A stretch of DNA of 64,000 nucleotides from Psychrobacter immobilis (lineage in GTDB: Bacteria; Pseudomonadota; Gammaproteobacteria; Pseudomonadales; Moraxellaceae): assembly GCF_904846065.1 (NCBI RefSeq), contig NZ_CAJGZV010000001.1:2046001-2110000 (forward strand), read 5' to 3'. Positions 8,292 to 18,514 of this stretch are shown in pieces. Each line of letters opens with the position of its first letter. Positions within the stretch are counted from its first letter, which is position 1. The translations under genes and the position numbers were made by a program. Below the pieces are notes generated by a model. It was not told the DNA's origin and made no database searches. It saw nothing but the letters and a program-made list of their open reading frames with translations.

Positions 8292-9545
8292 CTACTGCGG
8301 AATCAATTGTAATAATCCACTATTATCGCCATCTTCTAACACCCAAACTTGTCCATCTACATTTAACACACTACGAATACGCTCGCCCATATCATAGCGA
8401 TAGCGCTCAGTCGCGCGGCTATTTTCATCAAAATCGACGACTATCAGCGCTTTAGATGATAAGCCACTAATGAGCGCATTACCTTGCCACGCTGGGAAAT
8501 CATTATATTTTCCAGCGTTATAAATACTCATCGAGGATGGCGATATCACTGGCGTCCAACTAATTTTGGGCGACGTAAACTCAGGACGCGTCTCATGGTC
8601 AGGAATATCCGTTCCTGTATAGTTACGCCCATTTGATACGATTGGCCAGCCGTAGTTATGACCTTTTTCAATGAGATTGAACTCATCACCGCCCCGTGGT
8701 CCCATCTCATGCGCCCAAAGCCTACCTTTTTCATCGAACGCCATACCCAATACATTACGATGTCCTATACTCCAAAACTGTGCGGCAATGTCATTGCTAT
8801 TATCTACAAAAGGATTGTCTGCTGGCACTGAGCCATCAAGATTTAACCTAATAATTTTGCCCAAATTGACGCTCATATCCTGTGCTGGTGTTTTTTCTTG
8901 GCGCTCGCCTGAACTGATATATAAATATTTTCCGTCAGGCGAGAAGAGCAAGCGATGACTATAATGCCCCTGCCCTTTTACTTTCGGTGTTTGCTCCCAA
9001 ATGGGCGTAATATCCTGCAAACGTGGCGTGGCTGTATCCAATCCTATCAATGTCGCTTTGATGACTTTAGCGCCAAATTTATTATTATCAGTGTCATTCC
9101 CTGCTTCAACGTAGCTCATATAGACATGATTAGAAGTAGCAAAATTTGGTGCAAGAACGATATCGCCAAGACCACCTTGCCCACCATAAGCCACTTTCGG
9201 TATACCAATGATGGTTGTTTTAGCCCCTGTTGCCGTATCAACAATGAATAACTCGCCTGTCTTTTGGGTGACAAGTAATTTAGGGGGCTCATTATTAACG
9301 GTAGGTAATGCTGTCATTGCCCAAGGTTCATCAAACGTGGCAATTTTCTTGGTGATAAAGGCAGGTTTTTCGGTACTTGCTAGCGATTCATTAGCAGAGG
9401 CTTGCCCTTCTTTATATTCTGTTAGGTCTTCATGAGTATTGACGGCAGTTTGATTGGAGCAAGCAGGAGTACTAAACAGCAGTGCGCTGATCATTATCGG
9501 TAACATTAATGGCGTGCTTAGGTGCTGCATACTGATGATCGTCAT
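8292..9545 (-). CDS. Exported PQQ-dependent aldose sugar dehydrogenase-like protein
   Basis: A 417-residue exported protein of the glucose/sorbosone dehydrogenase (YliI/Asd-like) beta-propeller family, which oxidises sugars with pyrroloquinoline quinone. Visible signatures are PWAMTALP at the first blade, GGQGGLGDIVLAP, GHYSHRLLFSPDGKYLY, SIGHRNVLGMAF, and HEMGPRGGDEFN with KGHNYGWP, where family active-site and PQQ-contacting residues lie. The signal peptide ends near C29 in STPAC, which could be an atypical lipobox or an ordinary signal peptide. ACGGAGA lies upstream of the ATG. No PQQ biosynthesis genes are seen in the window, so cofactor supply is unknown. Confidence 0.88.
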   Translation of the reverse strand: MTIISMQHLSTPLMLPIMISALLFSTPACSNQTAVNTHEDLTEYKEGQASANESLASTEKPAFITKKIATFDEPWAMTALPTVNNEPPKLLVTQKTGELFIVDTATGAKTTIIGIPKVAYGGQGGLGDIVLAPNFATSNHVYMSYVEAGNDTDNNKFGAKVIKATLIGLDTATPRLQDITPIWEQTPKVKGQGHYSHRLLFSPDGKYLYISSGERQEKTPAQDMSVNLGKIIRLNLDGSVPADNPFVDNSNDIAAQFWSIGHRNVLGMAFDEKGRLWAHEMGPRGGDEFNLIEKGHNYGWPIVSNGRNYTGTDIPDHETRPEFTSPKISWTPVISPSSMSIYNAGKYNDFPAWQGNALISGLSSKALIVVDFDENSRATERYRYDMGERIRSVLNVDGQVWVLEDGDNSGLLQLIPQ

Positions 9546-9653
9546 TTTGTCGTCTCCGTAACTGTTGATGTCTTATTTCTAGTGTTTAATTTTTAGTGCT
9601 TAGTTTATTTATAACATAGTCAAAGCACTCAAACCGTAAATAATAATGGCGCA

Positions 9654-9701
9654 CAAAAAAACCCCTTACCTGCCTGTAGAAAAAATAGGCAAGTAAGAGG
9701 T
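9654..9701 (-). terminator. Terminator of clpB
   Basis: Read on the minus strand, CTTACTTGCCT pairs with AGGCAGGTAAG, including G·U pairs. GGG and a run of seven T follow. It lies just past the clpB stop. Confidence 0.8.
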
Positions 9702-9734
9702 TGGTTTTAAACCACGGTCAGTTAGGGTTAGATA

Positions 9735-12332
9735 TTAATTCATGCTACGTTTCTCAAACACCAACTTATCATCTGCGCCGACATCGACTTTGATGATATC
9801 TCCTGCGCCAAAATCACCAGCCAATAGCTTCAATGACAATGGGTTTTCTATTTCCTGCTGGATCGCACGTTTTAGTGGACGTGCGCCATAGACAGGATCA
9901 TAACCAATCGCAACCAGTTTGTTCATCGCATCAGCTGATAATTCAATATCCATCTCACGCTCATGCAAGCGCTGACGTAAGCGATCCAACTGAATCGCAG
10001 CAATACCTGACATCTGCGACATACCGAGCGGATGAAATACCACAATCTCATCGATACGGTTGACAAACTCTGGGCGGAAATGCTGCCCAACTGATTCCAT
10101 CACCTCAGCTTTGATGTCTTCGTAACTTTCACCGACCATCTCTTGGATTTTGTGCGAACCCAAGTTACTGGTCATAATGATGACCGTGTTTTTGAAGTCC
10201 ACCACGCGACCCTGTGAGTCCGTTAAGCGACCATCGTCCAATACTTGTAGCAAGATATTAAACACATCAGGGTGCGCTTTTTCAACTTCATCAAACAAAA
10301 TCACACTATAAGGCTTACGGCGTACCGCTTCCGTTAATGCACCACCTTCTTCGTAGCCCACATAACCTGGAGGCGCACCCACCAAACGACTGACACTGTG
10401 CTTCTCCATATACTCACTCATGTCTATACGAACAATCGCATCTTCAGAGTCGAATAAGAAGTTCGCCAGTGACTTGGTCAACTCAGTCTTACCGACACCC
10501 GTTGGTCCTAAGAATAAGAACGAACCTGAAGGGCGATTCGGATCAGACAAACCAGCACGGCTACGGCGTACCGCATTGGCGACCGCTTCGACTGCTTCAT
10601 CTTGACCGATGACACGTTCATGGAGCTTTTCTTCCATCGCTATCATCTTATCACGCTCGCCTTGCATCATTTTACTCACAGGAATACCTGTTGCTGCCGC
10701 TACGACTTCGGCAATTTCATTATCCGTGACTTTGTTACGTAGCAGTTTTACACCACTACCTTCGCCTGTCTGCTCTTTTTGTTCTGCCAAGTCAGACTCA
10801 GTAATGCGGCGCTCTAGCTGCGGAATCGTTTCATACTGCAGCTTACTCATGGTCTCGTAATCACCTTCACGACTGGCTTTATCATAAGCAATACGCGCTT
10901 TATCCAGCTCGTCTTTTAGCTGCTGACTGCCTTTGACCAAGGCTTTTTCTGCTTGCCAAATCTCATTAAGGTCAGCGTACTCTTTTTCTAGCTCTTCAAT
11001 TTGTGCATCAAGCACTTTACGCTCTGCTTGCGCACCAGCGTCTTCTTCATTTTTGAGCACTTCGCGCTGCATTTTCAACTGAATCAAGCGACTATCAAGC
11101 TTACCTAAGGCTTCAGGCTTGCTGTCCATCTCCATACGTAAACGACTGGCCGCTTCATCAATCAAGTCAATCGCTTTATCTGGCAGCTTGCGATCGGTAA
11201 TATAACGATGGCTCATCCGCGCAGCAGCAATAATCGCGCTGTCTTGGATATCAACACCGTGATGCAGCTCATAACGCTCTTTTAGACCACGCAAAATCGC
11301 AATGGTGTCTTCGACCGTTGGCTCATCGACCAGTACCTTTTGAAAACGACGCTCAAGAGCCGCATCTTTTTCGATGTACTGGCGATACTCATCGAGAGTT
11401 GTCGCACCGACACAGTGTAGCTCACCACGCGCAAGCGCAGGTTTTAGCATATTACCGGCATCCATCGCGCCATCGGCTTTACCAGCACCTACTAAAGTAT
11501 GCAACTCATCGATAAATAAGATGACATTGCCTTCTTGCTTTGATAAATCGCTAAGTACCGCTTTGAGTCGCTCTTCAAACTCACCACGGAATTTTGCACC
11601 CGCAATCAATGAGCCCAAATCTAACGACAACACTTCTTTGCGGCGTAGTCCTTCTGGTACGTCACCATTGATGATTTTTTGTGCCAAACCTTCAATGATA
11701 GCCGTTTTACCAACACCTGGCTCACCAATCAGTACTGGGTTATTTTTGGTACGACGCGACAGTACTTGAATGGTACGACGAATCTCTTCATCGCGACCAA
11801 TCACAGGGTCAAGCTTACCAAGTTCCGCCTGCTCAGTTAAGTTAATCGTATATTTATTCAGCGCATCACGCTGATCTTCAGCATTTTGATTATTCACGGT
11901 ATCATCACCTCGCAATTGCTCAATGACTGTTTTTAATTTACTCGCTGTTACGCCCGCACTCTCAAATATCTTTTTGGTTTCACCTTGCTCAGCGAGCGCC
12001 AACATCACCCATTCAGTGGCAATAAAATCATCGCCTTCTTTTTGTGCTTGACGGTCTGCCAAGTTCAAAATTTTAACCGAATTTGGGTTTAAATTCACAT
12101 CACCTGTTGGCTCACTAATCGTTGCTTGATTGTCGAGCGCCTTTGCCACACCATTCTTTAGCGCAGGGATAGACGCGCCTGCTTGTTGGCAGATAGATAA
12201 ATTAGACTCATCCTGTAGCAATACTGCAAGCAGATGCACAGGATCAATACCTGTATGGTCACGTCCCAATGCTAGGCTCTGTGCTTCTTGAATGGCAGAT
12301 TGTAGTTTCTGGGTAAATTTTTCGAACCTCAT
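9735..12332 (-). CDS. clpB: ATP-dependent chaperone ClpB (disaggregase)
   Basis: A hexameric AAA+ chaperone that, with DnaK, extracts polypeptides from aggregates. The 865-residue length matches the family. The order is a Clp N-domain double repeat (about 1-145), NBD1 with Walker A GEPGVGKT near residue 205 and [12 protein letters not shown], the long coiled-coil M-domain (about 400-525, Lys/Glu/Gln-rich), then NBD2 with GPTGVGKT near 605, [13 protein letters not shown] and the pore loop [14 protein letters not shown] lies ahead of the ATG. It is a single gene with its own terminator, and a sigma-32-like promoter lies about 130 bp upstream. Confidence 0.98.
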   Translation of the reverse strand: MRFEKFTQKLQSAIQEAQSLALGRDHTGIDPVHLLAVLLQDESNLSICQQAGASIPALKNGVAKALDNQATISEPTGDVNLNPNSVKILNLADRQAQKEGDDFIATEWVMLALAEQGETKKIFESAGVTASKLKTVIEQLRGDDTVNNQNAEDQRDALNKYTINLTEQAELGKLDPVIGRDEEIRRTIQVLSRRTKNNPVLIGEPGVGKTAIIEGLAQKIINGDVPEGLRRKEVLSLDLGSLIAGAKFRGEFEERLKAVLSDLSKQEGNVILFIDELHTLVGAGKADGAMDAGNMLKPALARGELHCVGATTLDEYRQYIEKDAALERRFQKVLVDEPTVEDTIAILRGLKERYELHHGVDIQDSAIIAAARMSHRYITDRKLPDKAIDLIDEAASRLRMEMDSKPEALGKLDSRLIQLKMQREVLKNEEDAGAQAERKVLDAQIEELEKEYADLNEIWQAEKALVKGSQQLKDELDKARIAYDKASREGDYETMSKLQYETIPQLERRITESDLAEQKEQTGEGSGVKLLRNKVTDNEIAEVVAAATGIPVSKMMQGERDKMIAMEEKLHERVIGQDEAVEAVANAVRRSRAGLSDPNRPSGSFLFLGPTGVGKTELTKSLANFLFDSEDAIVRIDMSEYMEKHSVSRLVGAPPGYVGYEEGGALTEAVRRKPYSVILFDEVEKAHPDVFNILLQVLDDGRLTDSQGRVVDFKNTVIIMTSNLGSHKIQEMVGESYEDIKAEVMESVGQHFRPEFVNRIDEIVVFHPLGMSQMSGIAAIQLDRLRQRLHEREMDIELSADAMNKLVAIGYDPVYGARPLKRAIQQEIENPLSLKLLAGDFGAGDIIKVDVGADDKLVFEKRSMN

Positions 12333-12459
12333 AATTGTGTCCTTTTATAATTAGTATTATCAGTCAGTGGATGCAACATAAAATACCGAACGCGCAGCCT
12401 TTAAAACATAGCGCTTATCGTCAATTTTATCGTGCTTCAATCACCGTTAGTTGTTATAT

Positions 12460-12488
12460 ATATAGGGTATAACATACAAGATTTCAAC
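12460..12488 (-). promoter_or_regulatory. Sigma-32-like heat-shock promoter of clpB
   Basis: On the minus strand the sequence reads GTTGAAA (12482-12488), a 14-bp spacer and CCCTATAT (12460-12467). This is close to the sigma-32 consensus of CTTGAAA and CCCCATNT at 13-15 bp. It lies upstream of a gene whose heat-shock control is well established. Confidence 0.6.
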
Positions 12489-12556
12489 CTACTTTTGCAA
12501 GTTGTCAATCAATATCTATGACTTATTAGTAAATACTGAAAAATAGTAAGATTTTA

Positions 12557-12579
12557 TATGGGTAAAAACCTTACCCATA
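12557..12579. repeat. Perfect 9-bp hairpin in the clpB/L,D-transpeptidase gap
   Basis: TATGGGTAA (12557-12565) and TTACCCATA (12571-12579) form a perfect stem with a 5-nt loop. It lies downstream of the minus-strand L,D-transpeptidase gene, with only a weakly T-rich tract beyond, so it is at best a weak terminator. The rest of the 434-bp gap (12333-12766) shows only the clpB promoter. Confidence 0.45.
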
Positions 12580-12766
12580 GCAATGATATTATCACAAACT
12601 ATCAATAGGCACACTAAGAGAGTATTTCAAGAGGATAAATAAAAAAACAACCAAAAGAGAAGCTTGTTCAACAATGAAAGGCAAGCAAGAGACAGCTATA
12701 GCAAAGATTTTAATGCGCTGTAACTGCTAGAAACTTACTACACGATAGTCAGCATTAACATAACGC

Positions 12767-13357
12767 TCACTCTACAATTTCTATCGATGTACCAACCTTA
12801 ACTGCCGCCATAATCTCATCCATCTCATTATCAGTGACCGCAATGCAACCATCGGTCCAATCACGTTGTTGGTTAATCCACGCTAGATGACCGAAGCCGT
12901 TCATCTGCCCATGAATCATAATATCGCCACCAGGATGGACGCCGCGTGATCGTGCCCGAGCTTTGTCCTCAGCATTGGGGTAGCTTATATGGATGGAGCG
13001 ATGGGCAATAGAGTTCTCATTCTTATAATCTAAGATGTACGCCCCCACGGGTGTGCGCTCATCGCCTTGCTGCTTTTTATGACCAACCGGACTATCGCCT
13101 AGCGCAATACGATAGGACTTAATGACTTTATCACCACTCAATAGCTGCAAAATACGGTCGGATTTATCGACAAAAACTTTATCGATAACCACCGTACTAG
13201 AAATAGGCTGACCATTATTGCCTGTACTTTTTGCATCCGAGGAGGCTGTTTTGACATACCCTATCGCACTGGTGCTCATAATGGTTGTCAGTCCCAGTCC
13301 TATCACGACAAACAATCGACGCGGATTTTTGCTGAAATGTAGAGAAAACAATGACAT
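12767..13357 (-). CDS. L,D-transpeptidase (YkuD domain)
   Basis: A 196-residue envelope enzyme of the YkuD family, which forms 3-3 peptidoglycan crosslinks or attaches proteins to peptidoglycan. An N-terminal hydrophobic segment (about 14-34) serves as signal or anchor. The catalytic region shows IMIHG with H149, then TDGC with nucleophile C171 and IAVT after it, in the order HG-X(about 20)-DGC. Most family members have S/T-HGC; the Asp in TDGC is a common variant in short single-domain members. It is flanked by unrelated genes, so its exact crosslinking role is open. Confidence 0.87.
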   Translation of the reverse strand: MSLFSLHFSKNPRRLFVVIGLGLTTIMSTSAIGYVKTASSDAKSTGNNGQPISSTVVIDKVFVDKSDRILQLLSGDKVIKSYRIALGDSPVGHKKQQGDERTPVGAYILDYKNENSIAHRSIHISYPNAEDKARARSRGVHPGGDIMIHGQMNGFGHLAWINQQRDWTDGCIAVTDNEMDEIMAAVKVGTSIEIVE

Positions 13358-13500
13358 AGGCTTTAATAACTCCGTTTAGCGTTAGAGAGTGAAATGGCAA
13401 CATACCACGCTATTAACTTACCAAAGCACCATGCCAGTTTTTGTGAAAATTTCATGAATAACATTAGGATCTTTTGAACATAGAAACTTCGTTAATGCCA

Positions 13501-14292
13501 TTACACCATACGAATTGCGCCATCTAAGCGAATGACTTCTCCATTGAGATAGGCATTATCAATGATATGCATGACCAACTTGGCAAACTCATTGGGATTG
13601 CCCAGACGCTTAGGATAAGGTACGCCCGCCTCTAGTTGTTCGCGCGCTTTTTCAGGGATAGTCTCCATCATCGGTGTGGCAAAGACGCCCGGCGCGATAG
13701 TCATCACGCGAATACCATGACGTGCCAGCTCACGTGCTAGCGGTAAAGTGAGACCGACGACACCTGCTTTTGACGATGAATAGCTTGCTTGTCCTACTTG
13801 CCCATCAAAAGCTGCGATAGAAGCCGTATTAATAATGACGCCATTATCAGCGTTCTTCTCTATGGAGCTGTCTGCATTATTGGCATTTGCTACACGCTTT
13901 GCAATACTGGCTGCGACCAAACGCGCGACATTAAAAGAGCCAACAAGATTAATATTGACGCCACGACTAAAAGCATCGAGATCCGCTGGGTTGTTATCAC
14001 GGTCTAAGAGCTTTTGTACCACAGCGATGCCCGCACAGTTAATAGACCCTTGTAAGCCGCCAAATTCTTTTTCAGCCGTATCTACAGCCGCTTGCACCTC
14101 ATCACTACTGGTCACATCACAGCGTGTAAAGCGAACGTTATCGCCTAGTTCCGCCACCAACGCTTGCCCTGCTGATTCATTCAGATCTGCGATGACGACG
14201 TTACCGCCTTGAATGACAATAGTACGAACCACTGCCTCTCCCAAACCTGATGCACCGCCTGTGACCAAAAAGCTCTGTTGTTCAATGTGCAT
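13501..14292 (-). CDS. SDR oxidoreductase, 3-hydroxyacyl-CoA dehydrogenase type-2-like
   Basis: A 263-residue classical short-chain dehydrogenase. It has the NAD-binding TGGASGLG (11-18), an acidic residue after beta-2 (VIADLNES) favouring NAD, NCAGIA in place of NNAG, and the catalytic set S158, Y171 and K175 (YSSSK). The loop around VQKLLDRDN and the C-terminal PYPKRLGNPNEFA resemble the HSD17B10-type 3-hydroxyacyl-CoA / 2-methyl-3-hydroxybutyryl-CoA dehydrogenases. The next gene on the same strand is an acyl-CoA synthetase, consistent with fatty or branched acyl-CoA catabolism. AAGGA precedes the ATG. Confidence 0.85.
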   Translation of the reverse strand: MHIEQQSFLVTGGASGLGEAVVRTIVIQGGNVVIADLNESAGQALVAELGDNVRFTRCDVTSSDEVQAAVDTAEKEFGGLQGSINCAGIAVVQKLLDRDNNPADLDAFSRGVNINLVGSFNVARLVAASIAKRVANANNADSSIEKNADNGVIINTASIAAFDGQVGQASYSSSKAGVVGLTLPLARELARHGIRVMTIAPGVFATPMMETIPEKAREQLEAGVPYPKRLGNPNEFAKLVMHIIDNAYLNGEVIRLDGAIRMV

Positions 14293-14381
14293 AATTATTC
14301 CTTTTATTAAAATTTTTACTGTTATTTTTATCAGTCATCGATTTTTATCTTAACCTGACGATATGAGTGCATTACGCTTTA

Positions 14382-16106
14382 TTAAGCCGCAGACAAACTG
14401 CGCAGTAAGAAGCGCTGAATTTTACCACTTGGGGTTTTTGGCAACTCTTTTACAAACTCAACCTCACGTGGATAAGCGTGAGTTGATAAACGTCTGCGCA
14501 CCAAATCTTGAATCTCTTTAGCAATCTCGTCTGTGCCTTCGATACCGTCTTTTAGCACCACATACGACTTAATGGTATGACCACGCACTTCGTCTGGCAC
14601 GCCAACTGCCGCTGACTCTGCGACTGCCTCATGCTCCAGCACTGTGTTTTCAACATCGGTTGGTCCAACGCGATAACCTGCGGTAATGATAATGTCGTCA
14701 TCACGCCCTGAAAACCAATAGCTGCCATCACTGTGACGCTCAACCACATCGCCTGTTAAATAGTAATCATCAGCGAAAGCGTCTTTTTCGTTCCAGCTAT
14801 AGCCGCGGAAATAAAATGCGGGCGATTGACTGACCACTACGGCAAGCTGTCCTTGTTCGCCATCAGCTAATATATTCATATCATCATCTAATACAACGAG
14901 TGTATGCCCCGGTAGCGCCATGCCCATCGAGCCAACTGGACATTCATGTGCTAATGCATGGTGCTCACAGCAAGTCATCCCTGTCTCGGTCTGCCCGTAC
15001 TGATCGCAGACCTTACAGTTTAAATAGGTTTCAACCCAATTGACCACTTCGGTATTTAAGGTCTCGCCTGCTGAATTGGCACAGCGCAGTGATAATTTAG
15101 CCTCATTGTCATTATTATTGTCATGGTGAGCAGCTTCAAAGACGCCACTCGATTTCATCATCCGAAACGCTGTCGGTGAGGACGCCAAATTACTAATCTT
15201 ATGACGTACCATAAAATCGCGAGTATTTTGTGCATCAAAGCCAGCTTCATTAAAATACGTTGTTACCCCTAATAACAAAGGTCCTGTAATCGCATAATAA
15301 AGACCGTACGCCCAGCCTGGATCAGCCATGTTCCAGTAATTATCATCCGCTCGCAAGTCAATCGCATAGTGCATGTAGAGATAAAACGCTGAGAGCGCAC
15401 TTAGCGGCACACTAACGCCTTTTGATTTGCCAACCGTACCCGAGGTAAACATTTGCAGAAAGGGTGCATCGGTATTTAATGAAACCGCGTCTACCGTTTG
15501 CGACTGCGTTGCGACCTTTTCAGCGTAGTTATCATCACCCCAGCTTTGCGCATCTACCTTGCTGCCAACCAGCACCATTTTGGTCTGTTTGGCTAAGTCG
15601 TCAAACTTGCCACGATTTTCTTGATTGGTAAAAACCACTTTGGTATTGGCTTTGTCCATCCGATACTTAATCGAATCATAGCCAAAGGCGGTAAATAACG
15701 GTTGATAAACCGCACCGATCCGCCAAGTCGCGAGTACAATGGTGAGCAGCTCAGGAGTGCGAGGTAGCATGGTTGCCACTTGGTCACCAACTTGTACGCC
15801 ATAAGACAACAATAAATTGGCGACTTGTGCGCTTGCCTTATCAAGCTCAGCAAAGCTCATGCGCGTTACATTGCCCGACGTATCTTCATGCACCAGTGCA
15901 ATATTATCACCGCGACCATCACGCACATGACGACCGCAACACGCCATATAAGCATTCAAGCGATCGTCTAAATGCTCGCCAAATATTTCTGTCAATAGCG
16001 CGTTCATATCAAAGTTATGATAGTAATCGCTATAGCTCATTGGCGGGTGTGTAGTATGATTTGAAGTGGTATTTACAACTGATAGGTCTGTAGAAGAGGT
16101 GTTCAT
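14382..16106 (-). CDS. AMP-forming acyl-CoA synthetase
   Basis: A 574-residue ANL-superfamily ligase that activates a carboxylate to its acyl-CoA via an acyl-adenylate. It shows the phosphate-binding loop TSGTVGKSKG (221-230), the adenylate-binding YGQTETGM, YLTGDV and the hinge GRDDDIIITAGYRVGP. The C-terminal PKTPSGKIQRFLLR holds the catalytic, acetylatable lysine. The overall look is of the medium-chain/ACSM-like group rather than acetyl-CoA synthetase Acs, but chain-length preference is a guess. It lies 89 bp upstream of the SDR gene on the same strand and probably forms a transcription unit with it. AAGGA precedes the ATG. Confidence 0.88.
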   Translation of the reverse strand: MNTSSTDLSVVNTTSNHTTHPPMSYSDYYHNFDMNALLTEIFGEHLDDRLNAYMACCGRHVRDGRGDNIALVHEDTSGNVTRMSFAELDKASAQVANLLLSYGVQVGDQVATMLPRTPELLTIVLATWRIGAVYQPLFTAFGYDSIKYRMDKANTKVVFTNQENRGKFDDLAKQTKMVLVGSKVDAQSWGDDNYAEKVATQSQTVDAVSLNTDAPFLQMFTSGTVGKSKGVSVPLSALSAFYLYMHYAIDLRADDNYWNMADPGWAYGLYYAITGPLLLGVTTYFNEAGFDAQNTRDFMVRHKISNLASSPTAFRMMKSSGVFEAAHHDNNNDNEAKLSLRCANSAGETLNTEVVNWVETYLNCKVCDQYGQTETGMTCCEHHALAHECPVGSMGMALPGHTLVVLDDDMNILADGEQGQLAVVVSQSPAFYFRGYSWNEKDAFADDYYLTGDVVERHSDGSYWFSGRDDDIIITAGYRVGPTDVENTVLEHEAVAESAAVGVPDEVRGHTIKSYVVLKDGIEGTDEIAKEIQDLVRRRLSTHAYPREVEFVKELPKTPSGKIQRFLLRSLSAA

Positions 16107-16156
16107 AAGCTAATCCTTTAGCAATAGCAGGTAACGGGCGAAATAAGAGAATTGTC

Positions 16157-16197
16157 AGCAGAAAAACAGGCATATCCTAGCAACTGTTTTTTCTGCT
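16157..16197. repeat. Imperfect inverted repeat between topoisomerase IB and the acyl-CoA synthetase
   Basis: AGCAGAAAAACAG (16157-16169) pairs with CTGTTTTTTCTGCT (16184-16197) with one bulged base and a 14-nt loop. Both flanking genes are on the minus strand. There is no clear T tail, so it may be a leader hairpin of the synthetase mRNA. Confidence 0.4.
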
Positions 16198-16320
16198 TGT
16201 TCGCACATATCAATGTGCATAGACTCTATTAGTAACGCATTTTAATATTTATTTCAATACATAACGTATCATTTTTATAATTCAATCACAAACTCTTGAT
16301 GGAACTTTATTTCAAAGCAC

Positions 16321-17451
16321 TCAGCAGCCACTTAAAAATCCCAGCAGCGCCTTTTCTTCATAACTTTGATGCTGTTTAGTACGTCCACGGCGCGCTTGTT
16401 TATAAGGTTCAAAGAACTGCCCCGCCAAAAAGTGCTCTATAATAATGGGATTAATATAAGAAGAGCGGCAGACAGCAGGGGTATTACCCAGCTCATCAGC
16501 GACACTTTTTACCATATCAGTCACCAGCTGCTGACGCGCTTTACTATCAGGTTCACTGGCTAATATTGCTTTGCCCTGAGCGCTCTGTAGCTCATCATGC
16601 AGGTAACTGGCGGCAAGGACACTGGCCATCCAAGTACGAAAGTCCTTTGCGCTATATAAATTACCGCTATACATCTCACTGTCACGACCATGACCGCTAG
16701 TATGCGTGCGTAGATAGTCGTTGATATCGCTACTGTCGACGACTTGCTTGTGACCATCGTCATCTAAATATTTAAAAATCTGATAACCAGGTAGCTCAGA
16801 ACATGCCTGCACAATCTCAATCAAACGCTCATCTTGCAATTCAATATGATGCTCTTTGGCGCTCTTACCGACGAAATCAAACGCCAGTCCATTATCAGTT
16901 TCGCTCACGTGCTTACTGCGTAGAGTACTCAAACCATAGCTCTTATTGAGCTTGGCATAGCGGCTGTTACCGATACGAATCAAGGTCGTTTCTAATAGTT
17001 TGACCACTGCTGATAAGACATTTTCACGGGATAATGATTTAGCTTTCAAGTCTTTTTCGACTTGCTCACGCAGATTCGGCAATGCTCTAGCGAAGCCTAT
17101 CATGGCATCGAATTTGGCTTGGTCACGTACGCGATCCCACTCAGGGTGATACAGATACTGCTTTCGTGCTTTGTCATCGCGCCCCGTCGATTGCAAGTGC
17201 CCTTTATCATCTTGGCATATCCAAACCTCTGACCACATCGGTGGTATCACTAGCGCATCAAAACGCTGTCGCAAGGCTTTGTCTTTGACCGTTTTGCCTG
17301 TGGCATCTTTGTAAGTAAACCCGCGCCCCCAACGCCTACGCGTAAACCCAAGCTCATCATTACTGACATAGCGCAGATTAGCAAGGCGAGCGAGTTTTTC
17401 ATAATCATGGCGTATGTCTTGCGTGGTTGTTTGGTCATTTAGCGTCGCCAT
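16321..17451 (-). CDS. DNA topoisomerase IB (poxvirus/bacterial type)
   Basis: A 376-residue type IB topoisomerase that relaxes supercoils through a 3'-phosphotyrosyl intermediate. Family marks are RRRWGRGFTY near the N-terminus, VIPPMW, the catalytic-domain IRIGNSRYAKLNKSYGLSTL with the first active-site arginine region, KDFRTWMAS with the second basic pair, and CRSSYINP with the nucleophile at Y332. Bacterial members of this group are typically about 320-380 residues. It is divergent from the GNAT gene. No good ribosome-binding site precedes the ATG. Confidence 0.93.
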   Translation of the reverse strand: MATLNDQTTTQDIRHDYEKLARLANLRYVSNDELGFTRRRWGRGFTYKDATGKTVKDKALRQRFDALVIPPMWSEVWICQDDKGHLQSTGRDDKARKQYLYHPEWDRVRDQAKFDAMIGFARALPNLREQVEKDLKAKSLSRENVLSAVVKLLETTLIRIGNSRYAKLNKSYGLSTLRSKHVSETDNGLAFDFVGKSAKEHHIELQDERLIEIVQACSELPGYQIFKYLDDDGHKQVVDSSDINDYLRTHTSGHGRDSEMYSGNLYSAKDFRTWMASVLAASYLHDELQSAQGKAILASEPDSKARQQLVTDMVKSVADELGNTPAVCRSSYINPIIIEHFLAGQFFEPYKQARRGRTKQHQSYEEKALLGFLSGC

Positions 17452-17632
17452 AATACATACTCGATTGATAAAATAGTCGTTTTAGCATAATGAATTGTGA
17501 TGGTTTTTGCTGTTTACTTGCCACGAGCAAAGTGTAATCGATGTGTAAAAAAACACGCTTAAAAGGGTTCTAAATAATGAGCTTTTAAGCCATAATTCGA
17601 TAACAATCACACTTTAATTTAAATAAAATACA

Positions 17633-18085
17633 ATGAAAAATACCTCTATAAAGATAGCAGCATTATCTAAAGCCGATTACGATGTTTGGCTCAACTTATG
17701 GCAAAGCTACCTGACGTTTTATGACACTCAACTGCCATCAAGTACCACCCAAAACACGTGGCACAGTTTGCTCGATAGTAACGTGCCGATTTATGGTTTT
17801 GGTGCTTGGCAGGACGATAAGTTAGTAGGTATCACCCATGTGGTGCTACACCCCAATACTTGGAATACCACTGAGTGTTGTTATTTAGAAGATTTATACG
17901 TCAATGAACAGGTACGCGGACAAGGCGTAGGACGAGTATTGATTGAAAAGGTGTATGAGTTCGCTCATAGTAAAAACTGCAACCGTGTGTATTGGACGAC
18001 ACAAGAGGGCAACACCACGGCGCGCAAACTCTATGACGCCATCGCCACTCAAACAGACATGGTGCAGTATCGTAAGAACTTATAA
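17633..18085 (+). CDS. GNAT family N-acetyltransferase
   Basis: A 150-residue acetyl-CoA-dependent acetyltransferase. The core has the strand and P-loop LEDLYVNEQVRGQGVGRVLIE (motif A, RGQGVG) and the C-terminal VYWTTQEGNTTARKLYD, typical of members acting on small amines or amino groups. The substrate is not determinable. It is divergent from topoisomerase IB and convergent with ppnP, sharing a terminator region. Confidence 0.88.
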   Translation: MKNTSIKIAALSKADYDVWLNLWQSYLTFYDTQLPSSTTQNTWHSLLDSNVPIYGFGAWQDDKLVGITHVVLHPNTWNTTECCYLEDLYVNEQVRGQGVGRVLIEKVYEFAHSKNCNRVYWTTQEGNTTARKLYDAIATQTDMVQYRKNL

Positions 18086-18136
18086 TGGTTGTCCAATACT
18101 TTATGACTCAAATTTATCTCAAAATGCAATCATAAA

Positions 18137-18166
18137 AAAACGCCAAGCGTTAAACACTTGGCGTTA
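18137..18166 (-). terminator. Terminator of ppnP
   Basis: The stem AACGCCAAG (18139-18147) and CTTGGCGTT (18157-18165) has a 9-nt loop. Read on the minus strand it ends in a run of T. It lies between convergent genes and may also stop the GNAT transcript. Confidence 0.82.
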
Positions 18167-18193
18167 ATCTGTTGATTACTACTCTAAAAATGC

Positions 18194-18478
18194 TTATTTA
18201 CCATAAACACATAAATAAGCCGTTTCTACTGCCACTTTTACTTGAAACTTCTGATTGGCTTCAACGGTAAATTGCTCACCCGCATTAAAGGTTTGCCACT
18301 CATCACTCTCTGGTAGCTTGACCGTCAATGCACCACTGACCACACTCATAGTTTCAAATTCGCTGGTACCAAACTCGTATTCACCAATTTCCATGACGCC
18401 GACAGTCGCAGGCTTGGTGGCGGTTTGAAACGCGATAGAAGTCACTTTATCATCAAAATAATTATTAACGCTTGGCAT
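18194..18478 (-). CDS. ppnP: Pyrimidine/purine nucleoside phosphorylase PpnP (YaiE, DUF1255)
   Basis: A 94-residue cupin-like protein that phosphorolyses nucleosides to base and ribose-1-phosphate. It covers the whole small family: [16 protein letters not shown] at the start, [41 protein letters not shown] and a YLCVYG end. AAGGAA precedes the ATG. It lies 36 bp downstream of the prfB stop on the same strand. Confidence 0.93.
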   Translation of the reverse strand: MPSVNNYFDDKVTSIAFQTATKPATVGVMEIGEYEFGTSEFETMSVVSGALTVKLPESDEWQTFNAGEQFTVEANQKFQVKVAVETAYLCVYGK

Positions 18479-18514
18479 AATTTTCCTTAATTAAATATTA
18501 GTTACTATTTTATT

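Noticed and set aside
11374..11769. 131-codon ORF antisense to clpB
   Set aside because: It is a shadow of a strongly conserved gene with biased codons; no ribosome site or recognisable domain.
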